This document shows, piece after piece, positions 22,054-33,140 of a DNA stretch of 64,000 bases. The position numbers and the translations under genes were made by a program. Origin of the DNA: Hyalella azteca (Eukaryota > Arthropoda > Malacostraca > Amphipoda > Hyalellidae); NCBI RefSeq assembly GCF_000764305.2, contig NW_025937524.1, positions 310,001-374,000 of the forward strand. Reading direction: 5' to 3'. The notes under the pieces are model-generated. The model saw only the letters and a program-made list of their open reading frames with translations, ran no database searches and was not told where the DNA came from. Position 1 is the stretch's first letter. Every line of letters begins with the position of its first letter.

Positions 22054-22203
22054 CAGGGGCCATACTTTCAAAACTCGCTAAGTGAACGTAAGTACTTACG
22101 CTCTATTTTCTTTTCTATGATTGGTGGATTTTGCTTGAAAGGCCGTCAATGATTGGCTGATGAACTTGCGATCTCTTAACTTTTTTTGAAAGTATGGCCC
22201 CTG
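22054..22203 (+). mobile_element. ~150-bp MITE, copy B (best-preserved)
   Basis: This is a short non-autonomous DNA transposon. The left end CAGGGGCCATACTTTCAAAA and the right end TTTGAAAGTATGGCCCCTG form terminal inverted repeats, and weaker pairing extends to about 40 bp. The interior has CGTAAGTACTTACG (a perfect palindrome), ATTGGTGGATTTTGC and CAATGATTGGCTGATGAAC. It has no open frame of its own. Five other clear copies lie in this window (8846, 31807, 45503, 51951, 60575). Flanking trinucleotides are CAG on the left and CTG on the right. Across copies they fit a CWG target site, as used by PIF/Harbinger elements. Confidence 0.95.
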
Positions 22204-23057
22204 GATATTGTATTTACTAACTCAAATCATAAGGGAACTTGATTGCGTTAGTCCAGCCTAAAAATTAGAATAAATCAGAGTGAATTAATATCTTGTACAG
22301 AATTTGGCGTGTTGTCGCAATTACAGATTCAATCATTAACTTCAAAGACCGACCGAGATAATACTATAGTAAGTCAAAAAAATTTCGTTATGAAAATGCC
22401 ATCTGATGAATAATTTTTAAGAGTATTTCGAGACCGCTTTCCTCTTAATCAAATACATAAAAAATGCATATTTATGGCAGGATCCAAAGAAGTCAAACTA
22501 CCCGGAAACAGTAAGGCAAACTATAAAGGGGAATGTCAAGCAGGCCGTCGATTACCGATCCTTCATTTTTACTAAGATCATAAATTCAATTCAATGTTGC
22601 GCAGAGTATATATTTTGCACTCATTAGGCTTCTTATGGGACTCCTCGTGTTTTACACAGGGATGTGCCTCGCCTTTAACGATGTTGTACGACGTTAATGA
22701 AAAATGTTGAAGAAGAAATAGCGTTAAAATGGTCTTTGAAATGTTCAAAAAATCATATTAGTTTCTCAGGAATTTATCTTGGCCGGTAACAACATACAAG
22801 AGAATTTTACTTCTTGCAAGAAGCTTCCCATGATGAAACAACTTGGTAAGAAACTGCTCTGGAGAAACACTTGCATGCATGCTGCAGTAGCCAAGAGGCT
22901 GCCACCACTCTCGCCTAATTGACTAAAAAGCAAATTACTGGCCGGGGGGAAGCAGAATGATGGCAGCAAACACGCAAATAACAGAGCTTAGCTGATGCCG
23001 GACGCTGCCTGCACGCGAGATCACCGCGACCTGTGCGCACATAAATCAGGAGACCAA
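22204..23057. other. No feature
   Basis: AT-rich, then GC-moderate from 22850. Nothing recognised. Confidence 0.5.
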
Positions 23058-23323
23058 AGCTTGGATGCCGTCGCACAGCGCAGTAAAGCACAGCGCCTGG
23101 ATGCCGGCGCACAGCACAGTAAAGGCCAGCGCCTGGATGCCGGCGCACAGCACAGTAAAGGACAGCGCCTGGATGCCGGCGCACAGCACGGTAAAGGACA
23201 GCGCCTGGATGCCGGCGCACAGCACAGCAAAGGCCAGCGCCTTAATGCCGTAGCACAGCACAGTAAAGGCCACAGCACAGTAAAGGACATCGCCTGGATG
23301 CCGGCGCACAGCAACGTTAAGGC
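23058..23323. repeat. 36-bp minisatellite, ~7 copies
   Basis: Units of 36 bp with GCCTGGATGCCGGCGCACAG and CACAGTAAAGG. One copy near 23262-23290 is interrupted by a partial duplication of CACAGCACAGTAAAGG. All reading frames over it on both strands are open because the unit is divisible by three. Confidence 0.96.
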
Positions 23324-24930
23324 CAATTATGTCATGTAACTTGAATGATCTAAATGATTGAATTAATATAACAAAGAAATCCCTTCGTAGATGAAGCTGG
23401 AGGCCGCGCGTACGACAAAGCTCGATTGTTTGCTACTTACGAGTTTACCGTCAACCTTATTTCTCCTCAAGCGTTAGATCACGGATTTTCGGAGGCAGGT
23501 CTGGTCTTCTAAATTACTGAAGAAGAAATGGCTAGTTTTGATTTTTATGCGCAACACACTTGAGACTTTGGAGGAAATTTAGGACGTGGTTTGATGGTTG
23601 AGACAACTAGAGACTCGAAGGTTTGTGGCTGAGTCCATTCCTGGTGCAGCTCACGCCCGCGGTGCTCTGCGTCAGCGAACTCGCTTGGCCAAGTTGAATC
23701 GTAAAGCAGCTCAAGCCTGTCGTTGGTATCCGCTCTAAACGAAAGCCGACATCTCCCGTCATCGTTAAATTCCTAAAATCTTTTCCCATTTATTTCAAGA
23801 ATGGGAATAAGTTTCGATTGGTATTCTCATCTTGGCTCCCAGAGTATTTCCATAAGAAATTTCGATGGAAAGAGATGAAGTTCATGTTTCGATGCATACA
23901 AGTCGACTTGTTCTACAGGATAGAAGAAAAATGCATTGATGTTTCAGTATTCGTTATTAATTACATGAATAATCATAGCATTCATTTGCATTTGGACCGT
24001 TTTTACATAGCAAAATGACTGCAATTAGAATGAGTCAGTATTTATAATAATGCTGTTCCTTGTCAGCAAAAGTTATTCGATCGGTTCCATCTATGAAATG
24101 AAAGCTATTATTCAGCCCTATAAAACAAATGAGTTATCTGCACCGCAAGGAATAATACCAAGCAAAAACTACTATTATCTCCACTCTCACAATCGATAAT
24201 TAATAACCTAATATACAGTAATAAACACTAAAATAAAGTAAAATGTTAAAAGGAACAGCCTTTGCATGAGTTTCATCCCTGAATTTGCCTGCATACTATC
24301 TATGTAAAGAGATTTTAAAAGAATTATATTTAAAACGCAACAAAAACCTGAGATTTGAATAATATCAATTCATAATTAATTGTAAAATTATAATATTCAT
24401 TATTTAATGAGTAATTATTAATCATCGCACGCAAACAGTCAGCCGAGAGCATGTAAGTGCAATCAGATTAATTATTATTTTTTATGTATAATAACTTTAA
24501 ATGCTTATTTAGATTGCGCTCGTAGTTTTGAAGATCATTTACTCTCACTCTTCAGTTTTTTATACCGTAATAAACTTAACTGAACATTTGAATGTGGAAT
24601 ATAAATAAATTTCGGAAGCGAAAATTAACTTTTAAACAAAAACGCCCCAGGAGCGAGGAGATTTTCTCGTCCCTCCCAAATCTGGAGCGCAGCGGCGCCT
24701 TGAGCTTTAAAATTAAGCCTCCGAAAATGAGCGACCCTGACAGAACTGAAGACCCCTAAGGGTCAATGGGGTCAACTGAATTAAGCAAGGGGTTGAGGGT
24801 TCATCTTTGGGGTCACCTGCACTTCAAAAAGGAGATTAGGCAACGGGTCATCATAAAAATATATAACTCAATAAACATTGCAATGAGTGACAGAGAGCGC
24901 ATTTCCTCGTCGAAGAAAACGTGAAGTCAC
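23324..24930. other. 1.6 kb without assigned feature
   Basis: Two plus-strand stretches (23391-23512 after the acceptor CCCTTCGTAG, and about 23600-23741) are open and protein-like but unrecognised. From 24050 the DNA is very AT-rich. A GC-richer block lies at 24640-24780. Confidence 0.4.
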
Positions 24931-24940
24931 TGACGGACAG

Positions 24941-24971
<31 letters not shown>

Positions 24972-24974
24972 GAC
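24931..24974. repeat. (GACA/GACG)n microsatellite
   Basis: A run of 4-bp GACA and GACG units. The flanks (GAAGTCACTGACGG left, ACATGGCGAGCAC right) give an ATG-started frame that is low complexity. I do not treat it as coding. Confidence 0.93.
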
Positions 24975-26351
24975 ATGGCGAGCACAATAGTGCATTTTTT
25001 CCATAAATTTGAAAATGCGCTAAAAAAATTCTTAGGGAACAGGTCACCGAAAAAAATTATTCTGCAGTTTATTAATTTCTCAAAATATTTTTTCGTCATC
25101 CGAGAAGAAAGGATTTTCATCGAGCGACGGCTATTGTGACGCCAGCGCGCATTAAATGCGATCGAAGAATGTCGAGACCAGCGGGAGCTGAAGGAGGCGC
25201 TGCAGGGGCGCACTGCTTACATGAACAGTAAACAGCGGCTACAACAGCTGCTGATGAAGCAAAGAACGCAATGTACTGCTGTCATTGTACTGTCAATTTA
25301 CAGCTGCAATTTGTAATACACGCACTATTTTAACTAAAAAATCTGTATTTACAGAAAAGAATATTAGCAGAAGCAACAGAAACACAACAACAGGAGAAAA
25401 GTCCGACATATGACATTACAGGAACGACATAACAGATCAAAAGTATTAGCAACTACCTACTACGACGACCAATGCAATACTGCAACATGTACAACAGGAG
25501 CAACTGTATCACAAGCTCCCCAGCAGCTGTAAAGCAGCAGCCGCGTTCAATAATACGCTGCAAGATCTCAGTGATAACACCGTTGATGGATTCAGGCTTA
25601 ACCTATCGACCTGCTGGCCGGGACGTTGAAGAAAGCTTTAGAGGCGCCCGGCTCTACCCCTCTGACCAGCAGCCCAAGCGCCCGGTGATAAACGACGGAC
25701 TTTCCCTCTAATATTTTCGTCTCAACACAACAATAGCTTGGGGCCATAACATTCTCCTGGGACGCGTTCACGAGTTCTGGTCAGAATGGATCCAATCATG
25801 GACATGAATCTACAACAAATGGAAACATTAGTTAACTTTTTTCTGTATTCTCCAATATTTCAGAGTTTTTGCTGGAACATTGCAACTGAGCAAAGTCGAT
25901 GTCGTTGGAACGTGCTACATTTTGGTGTCTATTTATTTACAAACTATATTCATCGATGTCTAAAATTGTTTTTCATATTTTTAATGTCGTACTTCCTAAA
26001 AAAAAGCTTTTTGTATGTAACTTTTTACGAATCCTGGCAAGGATATCGTATCACGATATAAATATATATACATTGTATAAATTTTAAAAATTCAACTCCT
26101 TAAACATTAGGATTCAATGCCAACAGTATAGTTTAGATTTTTACTTATTTAAATCGTATTTAACAATGTTGCGTCGCTAAAATCGGTAATGACAGAAAAT
26201 CTGCCTCTACCGAGGCATTGTCTCGGCAGATTGTCATGATAATTTGTTATGTGATCTGCAATCGCTAATTTGTGAGGCGATCTGCACAATTCAATTATAA
26301 GACGATCCGCAATCTACAATTTGTGTGGTGACCAGCGTCTGCAGTAGCTGC
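24975..26351. other. No assigned feature
   Basis: GC-moderate to 25730, then AT-rich. Open frames at 25472-25711 and 25786-26061 carry no motif I know. Confidence 0.4.
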
Positions 26352-26670
26352 AGTACACTTGTCTGCCCTACAGCGCCAGAGTTACAGACATTGCCAGAGA
26401 TACAGACACTTGTCTGCCCTACAGCACCAGAGATACAGCCATTACCAGAGATACGGACACTTGTCTGCCCTACAGCACCAGAGATACAGACATTACCAGA
26501 GATACGGACACTTGTCTGCCCTACAGCACCAGAGATACAGACATTACCAGAGATACAGACATTACCAGAGATACAGACACTTGTCTGCCCTACAGCACCA
26601 GAGATACAGACATTACCAGAGATACAGACACTTGTCTGCTCTACAGTACCAGAGATGCAGACATTTGTGG
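26352..26670. repeat. Composite array with 18-bp subunits in ~51/69-bp units
   Basis: ACACTTGTCTGCCCTACAGC followed by one to three 18-bp ATTACCAGAGATACAGAC blocks. The number of 18-bp blocks per unit varies, so expansion has occurred at two scales. All lengths are multiples of three, which explains the open frames on both strands. Confidence 0.95.
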
Positions 26671-27934
26671 CAGTACAAGTTTTTGAGAGAACGCTGAGCA
26701 ATCTTCCCTCCAAGGCGCCACGCAGCCTGCCTTACAACGGCTCTGGTTCACCGCTGTTTACCAGCAACAAAGCTGCCGCTCCCCGCCTCAGTTTGCACTC
26801 GCGATTAACTTGCTTTGGTAAATGAAGTCTAAAACTCTACGACGGGGCACAAGTTAGATTACCGAGCAGCTAGTGGCAACAAAAAAACACCAGTTGGAAG
26901 TAAAATTTATTTATTTTAAAAGCTTTATTTTCCACTAAAAATGAAAATTCTCTCAAGATATTGGATATAATGTTGCTCATCTAAGATGTAGTAAGTGAAC
27001 ACAAAATTTTCTATCTGATTATTTTGATCGCATAATTGACAGGAGTATTTGTGCAGCGGCAATTTCCAACGATATTGCCGAGTCAGCAAATAAATTCTTT
27101 AATTAAGAACTTGAAAGAAAATATCAACAAGTTCATTAAAGATCGACTAGATATCGTTGAGAGAACAAGATTGAATTGATATTAAAAGCGCATATACATC
27201 ATTCATTAATTATTTGAGCTGAATAATGATTCACATAAGATTTATGTTTTAGAAAAATTATGAGATTTGAATAAGTTCTACTCGTCTAATTTAAATCTCT
27301 CAGATGAACTCTTGAAAACTCAGAGAGAACTTATGAAAAATTAGTTTTAATTATAAATTGAAGCAGTACGCAATTCTCTTCTACCCTAAATTCTCGGAAT
27401 ACACAGATATCTTATTTCGACATTTTAGTGTCAATACATGCGGGAGTTGAACTCGATTGCTCCATGCCATCGCCGCGCAGTGCGAATGGAATCCATTTAA
27501 CAGAAATGGCATTTCGAGTGGCGTTTTGTGGTGGCAATAATGATGCAAATGCGGTATTAATTGACAAGCGCTGTCGTGAAAGAGAGAGGGGAAGTGGACG
27601 TACTGACATGCAAATGAAGTTCGCACCTGCAAAAACTTGCCAACAAACACAACCTGCAGATGCAACTTAAATGTCGCGAGTGCAACATCGCGGCAATCAA
27701 TGGACGTTCGACTGAGTCTGATAAGAACAATACTTCATTGTTTGTTAATTCATATTGGCAAGGATTCGTCTTCATGCAAATATTCTTTATTTAAAATTTT
27801 AGTCACTGGACAGCAAAAAAGGATTAGGTTCTGACCTAATTTAATACCTAATTTAATTAACTCAATATCACGCTTAGTGTGTACGTTGATCGCAAAAAGT
27901 TGCTTATGGGACACCACGTAACTACACACAATAT
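26671..27934. other. No assigned feature
   Basis: GC-moderate to 26860, AT-rich to 27420, then mixed sequence with open frames on both strands (27381-27670) that I cannot assign. Confidence 0.4.
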
Positions 27935-28325
27935 GTAAGGGATGAGACACGATTTGTAGGAGAGCGCATGAGACACGATTTGTAGGGGAGCGCATGAGAC
28001 ACGATATGTAGGGGAGCGCATGAGACACGATATGTAGGGGAGCGCATGAGACACGATATGTAGGGGAGCGCATGAGACACGATATGTAGGGGATGGGACA
28101 CGATATGAAGGGGATGAGACACGATATGTGGGGGATGAGACACGATATGTAGGAGAGCGCATGAGACACGATATGTAGGGGAGCGCATGCGACACGATAT
28201 GTAGGGGGGCGCATGCGACACGACATGTAGGGGAGCGCATGAGACACGATATGTAGGGGGGCGCATGAGACACGATATGTAGGGGGGCGCATGAGACACG
28301 ATATGTAGGGGAGCGCATGAGACAG
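27935..28325. repeat. 26-bp minisatellite, ~15 copies
   Basis: Units of 26 bp with GAGCGCATGAGACACGATAT and GTAGGG. Three shortened units lacking GAGCGC sit at about 28085-28150. Long minus frames over it are artefacts. Confidence 0.97.
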
Positions 28326-28437
28326 GGCAACATGGCTCACTATCACGCGCCGGAAATGGCACTCGCTCCGATGTCGACATTCGGAGTTTTCCCCTCAAAT
28401 CTGACGACGCGAGCAACACATCACAGCTGCGCTCTAC

Positions 28438-28755
28438 TGCTTCATCGCTTCCTTCGCCTCCTTCTTTCGCCTCCTTCCTTCATCTCCTTCTTTTGTATTC
28501 TTTCGTAACCTTCTTTCGCCTGCTTCCTTCGTCTCCATCCTTCGTCTCATTTCTTGGTCTCCTTTTTTGCCTCCTTTTCCCGTCTCCTTCCTTCGTCTGC
28601 TTCCTTCGTGTCCTTCTTGCACATCCTTCTCTTACCTCCTTCCTTCGCCTCCTTCCTTCGCTTCCTTCCTTCGTCTGCTTCCTTCGTGTCCTTTCGCATC
28701 CTTCTCTTACTTCCTTCCTTCGTCTCCTTCCTTCGCTTCCTTCCTTCCTCCTCAA
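28438..28755. repeat. 320-bp polypyrimidine tract
   Basis: The plus strand is almost entirely C and T with scattered G, in 10-11-bp units such as CTTCCTTCGTCTC. Strand asymmetry over this length favours triplex (H-DNA) formation. It lies 110 bp after the 26-bp array. Frames on both strands are low complexity. Confidence 0.92.
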
Positions 28756-29950
28756 TCCAGTAGTTCTCACCAAACGCCTCGTGTTTGCTTCAGTCATGAG
28801 CGGCGCACATGTAACCCTGATTGTTCAACATGCAGGCTTCTTCACCCCCTCCTGAAATTGCGCCTCACAAAGTTGACCCATTGCGCATAAGGCGCAACCA
28901 ACTGAATTTGTTATCTTATGACAAGTGTTCCAATTTAGCGTAACTCCCGAAAGGCCGAAGAGGCCTCGCTTTACTTCAGCAAATGCTGCGGCCTGATCCG
29001 AGTGCGAACGAACGCGCGCGCTTGTTATGCATGGAGCTGCCGTCTGAATATTCATCTCACATTGGAGAATCGTATAACCAACGCCTTTCCGGGAAACGCT
29101 TTTATCTTGTGGCTGCCAATGTTTGAGGGATCAGCCGCGGCGAGCCTTGAAGCCAAGTACATAGAGAATTGAAGTGGAGGAATAACTCAGGATAGAGAAT
29201 AGGGAGCAATTTTAAGTGGTTGTGGAGCTGATTTAGAAATTTAGAAATGGAGAATCTTGGTGCATCAAACAGCTGTTTGTGTTATTATTAGCCACATATT
29301 TCATGTTATTAATGCATTATCCTGATAAAGTAAATAAATCAGTGTGACAATTTGAGAAATAGACATGTAAAACTGCAAGAAACTATGCTATGTCCCGCGA
29401 TACTACAAGACTGGCGATAGCAGAGTCTCATCATCAAAGAGGAGTCTCCAGCTGTCAATTTACAAACCGCCGCTTTTGTCAGGATGCTAAAGTTGTTCTC
29501 GGAAAAATTTTAAGCGTTGATTTCGAACCATATCTACGATACTTTTTGTATGTACTTATGTCATGTCCAAATTTCAAGTGTTGAAAAACTCTTCACCTCC
29601 TGAAAACGAACATTGTATATTCGAAATGTCGTATTTCCAGTTAAATCTCATTTGGTAATCTGATTTTTGATCACCCAACACCAGCAAGATATTTTGTTCG
29701 GCTCATTGAAAAAAAAACATAAGTAAAACATAAATAAAAATACCTGCATAAATGACGATTCATTTATATATATGAAAGGTTCGATTGATAATAATGAATA
29801 ACCACAATTTATGGCAATAAATTCACCCTTCAGGTTGAAGTCGATAGTGCATACATAATACATGGGCTATTAATACAGTATTGATGTATGACGGCACTGG
29901 TCTGTTTACGGAACTGGTTATCTAGGTAGGGCGCTAGAAATTCAATATAA
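28756..29950. other. No assigned feature
   Basis: GC-moderate to 29150, AT-rich afterwards. Nothing recognised. Confidence 0.5.
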
Positions 29951-29959
29951 ATATGGCAA

Positions 29960-30218
29960 CAAGGACTACTACACACAGGACATGCATAGCCTATGTCCAG
30001 CCTCTGCTAGCAGAGGCGATCGCCTACACTATGAAAATGCTGTTGTTTTAGTGGCATCAACAAATGATATGCCCATAATTGTTTCATACAATAGTATTAC
30101 AATGTGTGTAGTAGTCCTTGGTCAAACTAAAACACCAGCATTTTCATAGTGTAGGCGATCGCCTCTGCTAGCAGAGGCTGGACATAGGCTATGCATGTCC
30201 TGTGTGTAGTAGTCCTTG
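29960..30218. mobile_element. Mutator-like MITE, 93-bp TIRs, perfect 9-bp TSD
   Basis: Arms 29960-30052 and 30126-30218 are reverse complements over 93 bp with one mismatch and end in CAAGGACTACTACACACAGG. The element is flanked by an exact 9-bp direct repeat, ATATGGCAA (29951-29959 and 30219-30227). Long inverted repeats with a 9-bp duplication are the hallmark of Mutator-like elements. Each arm carries two perfect palindromes, CCTCTGCTAGCAGAGG and GGCGATCGCC. The 73-bp centre holds a third copy of the terminal motif (about 30102-30121). It has no coding capacity. The near-identity of the arms and the intact duplication suggest a recent insertion. Confidence 0.95.
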
Positions 30219-30227
30219 ATATGGCAA

Positions 30228-30535
30228 TTTATCCTCTTTTACATTTTTGTGATGTCGTGCAATAAAGTAAGAGAGTCTAAGCGAGTACTGATTTCTTGCT
30301 TAAAAATTCTGAAAAGTTACAAACAGACTGGAGTTAACGTGAAAAACATTCAGCGGTATTTTGATATTAATCTCTTTCTCTTCAACACAGAGCGTGTCAT
30401 TTATGGCTGAATCATGCCATGCAAAAATGAACGGATAATGCGGAGAATGTTTCAGCAGAGGACCTACCATCAGATACATTCTGCTCCACATCTCAAGTGA
30501 GCATACTTGCTCAAATTTGAGCAACTGCTCCATTA
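30228..30535. other. No assigned feature
   Basis: AT-rich to mixed sequence. Nothing recognised. Confidence 0.5.
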
Positions 30536-30890
30536 CATGGATTGTGCTCCACCAAATCGATGGATGCTGCTGTGTGGCAGAAAACAAGTCACTTGGTTCA
30601 TGGCACAGTTGCCTAGAAGTACAATCCGTGACTATGGAGCTGCATGGAGCTGCTGTTTGGCAGAAAACAAGTCACGTGGTGCACGTCACAGGCGCCTAGA
30701 AGTACAATCCATGACCATGGAGCTACACGGAGCTGCTGTATGGCAGAAAACAAGTCACTTGGTGCACGTCACAGGCGCCTAGAAGTACAATCCATGACTA
30801 TGAAGCTACATGGAGCAGCATGGAGCTGCTGTGTGGCACAAAACAAGTCACTTGGTGCATGTCACAGGCGTCCAGAAGTCAGGCAGCTTT
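30536..30890. repeat. 83-bp minisatellite, ~4 copies
   Basis: Units of 83 bp with GCAGAAAACAAGTCACTTGG and CTAGAAGTACAATCC. The last unit has a 10-bp insertion duplicating ATGGAGCAGC. Edges are diverged. Confidence 0.94.
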
Positions 30891-31073
30891 ACGACACGTC
30901 GGGTCGAAAGTAAATCCATTGTCAGGTCCCCTGAGCGAGCGATTGACTGCCGTCACAAAATAGCCCGGACGGGCCTTGATTTAGCAACTTTGAGAAGAGT
31001 TTTGTGTTTCTGTCTGTTATCTGCCTGCTCAATTCTTGCGCCGCGCCGTGATGATGGAGCTCAGCTTTTCAGA

Positions 31074-31260
31074 GCCGTTGTGATGGCCTCTGAATGCGAT
31101 AAGGCGTAGTCATGTCCTCACATTTGCTTTTCTCAGCCGTTGTGATGGCCTCTGAATGCGATATGGCGCAGTCACGTCCTCACATTTGCTTTTCTCAGCC
31201 GTTGTGATGGCCTCGGAATGCGATAAGGCGCAGTCATGTCCTCACACTTGCTATCAGAGC
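31074..31260. repeat. 62-bp tandem repeat, 3 copies
   Basis: Period 62 with GCCGTTGTGATGGCCTC and TGTCCTCACATTTGC. A handful of substitutions separate the copies. Confidence 0.93.
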
Positions 31261-31806
31261 CTTACCCGGCCTCGCCATCACGATTCTGGTTACTTTTTGC
31301 GGTACATTTCAGCAGATAATTAGATAATACAACAGTAATGATAATAGCTCAGTTTCAATTGTAATATTTTTTTGAGATATTGGAAAAAATCATTAATTTT
31401 AAATCATAAGAAAATTCTTTCATAATATTTTCAGACTGGGTTCATGACAACTGTCTGTTCTGGAGTTCGAGTGGTGAAATTTAAATATATCATCTTAAAT
31501 ACTTTTAGTTTGATCAGAGAAAAGACTATAAGTGTGTCGACGTTCAAAACACATAAGTATAAGTGTGTGCACGTACAAAATTTGTTGGCGTTCAAATCTG
31601 GACAACAAACAAGATATTATTCGTCTTCTTTGTATACTGAGAAGAAATTTTTTATATTGCCAAGAATTTTTAAACACACGCATTTGAAATATACAGCTTT
31701 TTACTTCTCTAATCATTCACTTGCACTCAGTTTTCAAGAACCCGTAAATAAATGAAGAAGCAAGAGCTTGAGGTTTTCTGCATTATATGTGTGTGGTCAC
31801 GTGATA
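31261..31806. other. AT-rich, no assigned feature
   Basis: An AT-rich plus frame (31444-31755) is open without recognisable motifs. Confidence 0.45.
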
Positions 31807-31952
31807 CCATACTTTCAAAACTCGCTAAGTGAACTTAAGTACTTACGCTCTATTTTCTTGTCTATGATTGGTGGATTTTGCCTGAAAAGCCGTCAATGAT
31901 TGGCTGATGAACTTACGATCTCTTAACTTTTTTTTTGAAAGTATAGGCCCTG
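31807..31952 (+). mobile_element. ~150-bp MITE, copy C, 5' end worn
   Basis: It matches the family from CCATACTTTCAAAACTCGC to GAAAGTATAGGCCC, but the first bases (GGG) are lost (flank GTGATA). The right flank is CTGG. One base change disrupts the palindrome (AACTTAAGTACTTACG). Confidence 0.94.
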
Positions 31953-32660
31953 GCTGGGATCCAGCGCTGCGTGGGCTTTATGGATGCATGTGAAAAATAT
32001 ATCATTCATCGATCAAGTTCAGGTATGAGGCTGGCTGGTGATCACAACGCAGTCATAAATCACTTCCACATTATAAAACTCGGAACGTTCTTTCAAGAGG
32101 CATAAATACTGAAGCAAAGATGGCAAGCTTGGATGCGCATTCAACCCATTTTTTACATTTTTGATCATATTTTAAGAGATCATTACGGTTATTGGCCGAA
32201 GGAAAAGAATTGACACGTTAAAAACTTTTTTCAAAGGCAGTAAATAATTGTATCAATGTTAGAAGAACTTTCAAATATAATACTTCCGTAAAATAAAATA
32301 CCTATCTCTCAAAATTAATAAAATATTTGAAGAATAAATTTGGATGAGAGTTTGTATCACTTGAATTATTCACATATGTTATTTGCGCCTTTCTCCTGTC
32401 TACGAAAGATTCAAATAGTAAATTCTTCATTAATACCGCAATGCTTACCTAAAACACCAATTTTCCAACATAACGCTAACAGAATTAACGTAATTAGTAA
32501 ACTGTATTGGAGCAGGAACTAAAAATTATTTCGGAGGACTGATTTGTCTTGAGAAAATCCAAATGCCTCCATTTTTCTCCGTGCTTTTGGACGTGGATGC
32601 ATGTAACTTGCTTGAAAGATAAATAAATTAACCTACCTGCATCAGGCAGACTATAGATGC
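31953..32660. other. No assigned feature
   Basis: Mixed AT-rich DNA. Nothing seen. Confidence 0.5.
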
Positions 32661-33140
32661 AGGAGTGTGTCTGAATCTTTGGGTGATATAAGCTTACTAA
32701 GCGCTCAGACCGCTCAGCCGATCGATGGGGGAGTAAGCTTGTATCTTTGGGTGAAGTAAACTTATTCGCAGCTTAGACCACTAAGCAGGGTAATGGTGGA
32801 GTAAGCCTGCATCTTTGGGTGATGTAATCTTGATTTTAGCTCAGGCCGCTCAGTAGGGTGACGGAGGAGCACGCCTGTATCTTCGGAAGATGTAGGCTCT
32901 ACGAAGCTCAAACCGCTCACAGGAGTGATGAAGGAGCACGCCTGCATCTTCGGAAGATGTAGGCTCTACGTAGCTCAAAACACTCCGTAGAGTGATGAAG
33001 GAGCACGCCTGTATCTTCGGAAGATGTAGGCGCTACGTAGCCCAAACCGCTCACAGGAGTGATGAAGGAGCACGCCTGTATCTTCGGAAGATGTAGGCTA
33101 TACGAAGCTCAAACCGCTCACAGGAGTGATGGAGGAGAGA
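32661..33140. repeat. 67-bp minisatellite, ~7 copies, graded divergence
   Basis: Period 67 with GCACGCCTGTATCTTCGGAA and GATGTAGGCTCTACG. The four right-hand copies are nearly identical. The left copies are clearly older, with TCTTTGGGTGA in place of TCTTCGGAAGA. Homogenisation therefore spread on the right side only. Confidence 0.95.

Noticed and set aside
23391..23741. Short plus frames after the acceptor-like CCCTTCGTAG
   Set aside because: About 40 and 47 codons. A competing minus frame (23607-23789) overlaps. No homology recognised.
24921..25139. ATG-started frame through the GACA/GACG microsatellite
   Set aside because: Low-complexity start, no family, and an antiparallel frame is equally open.
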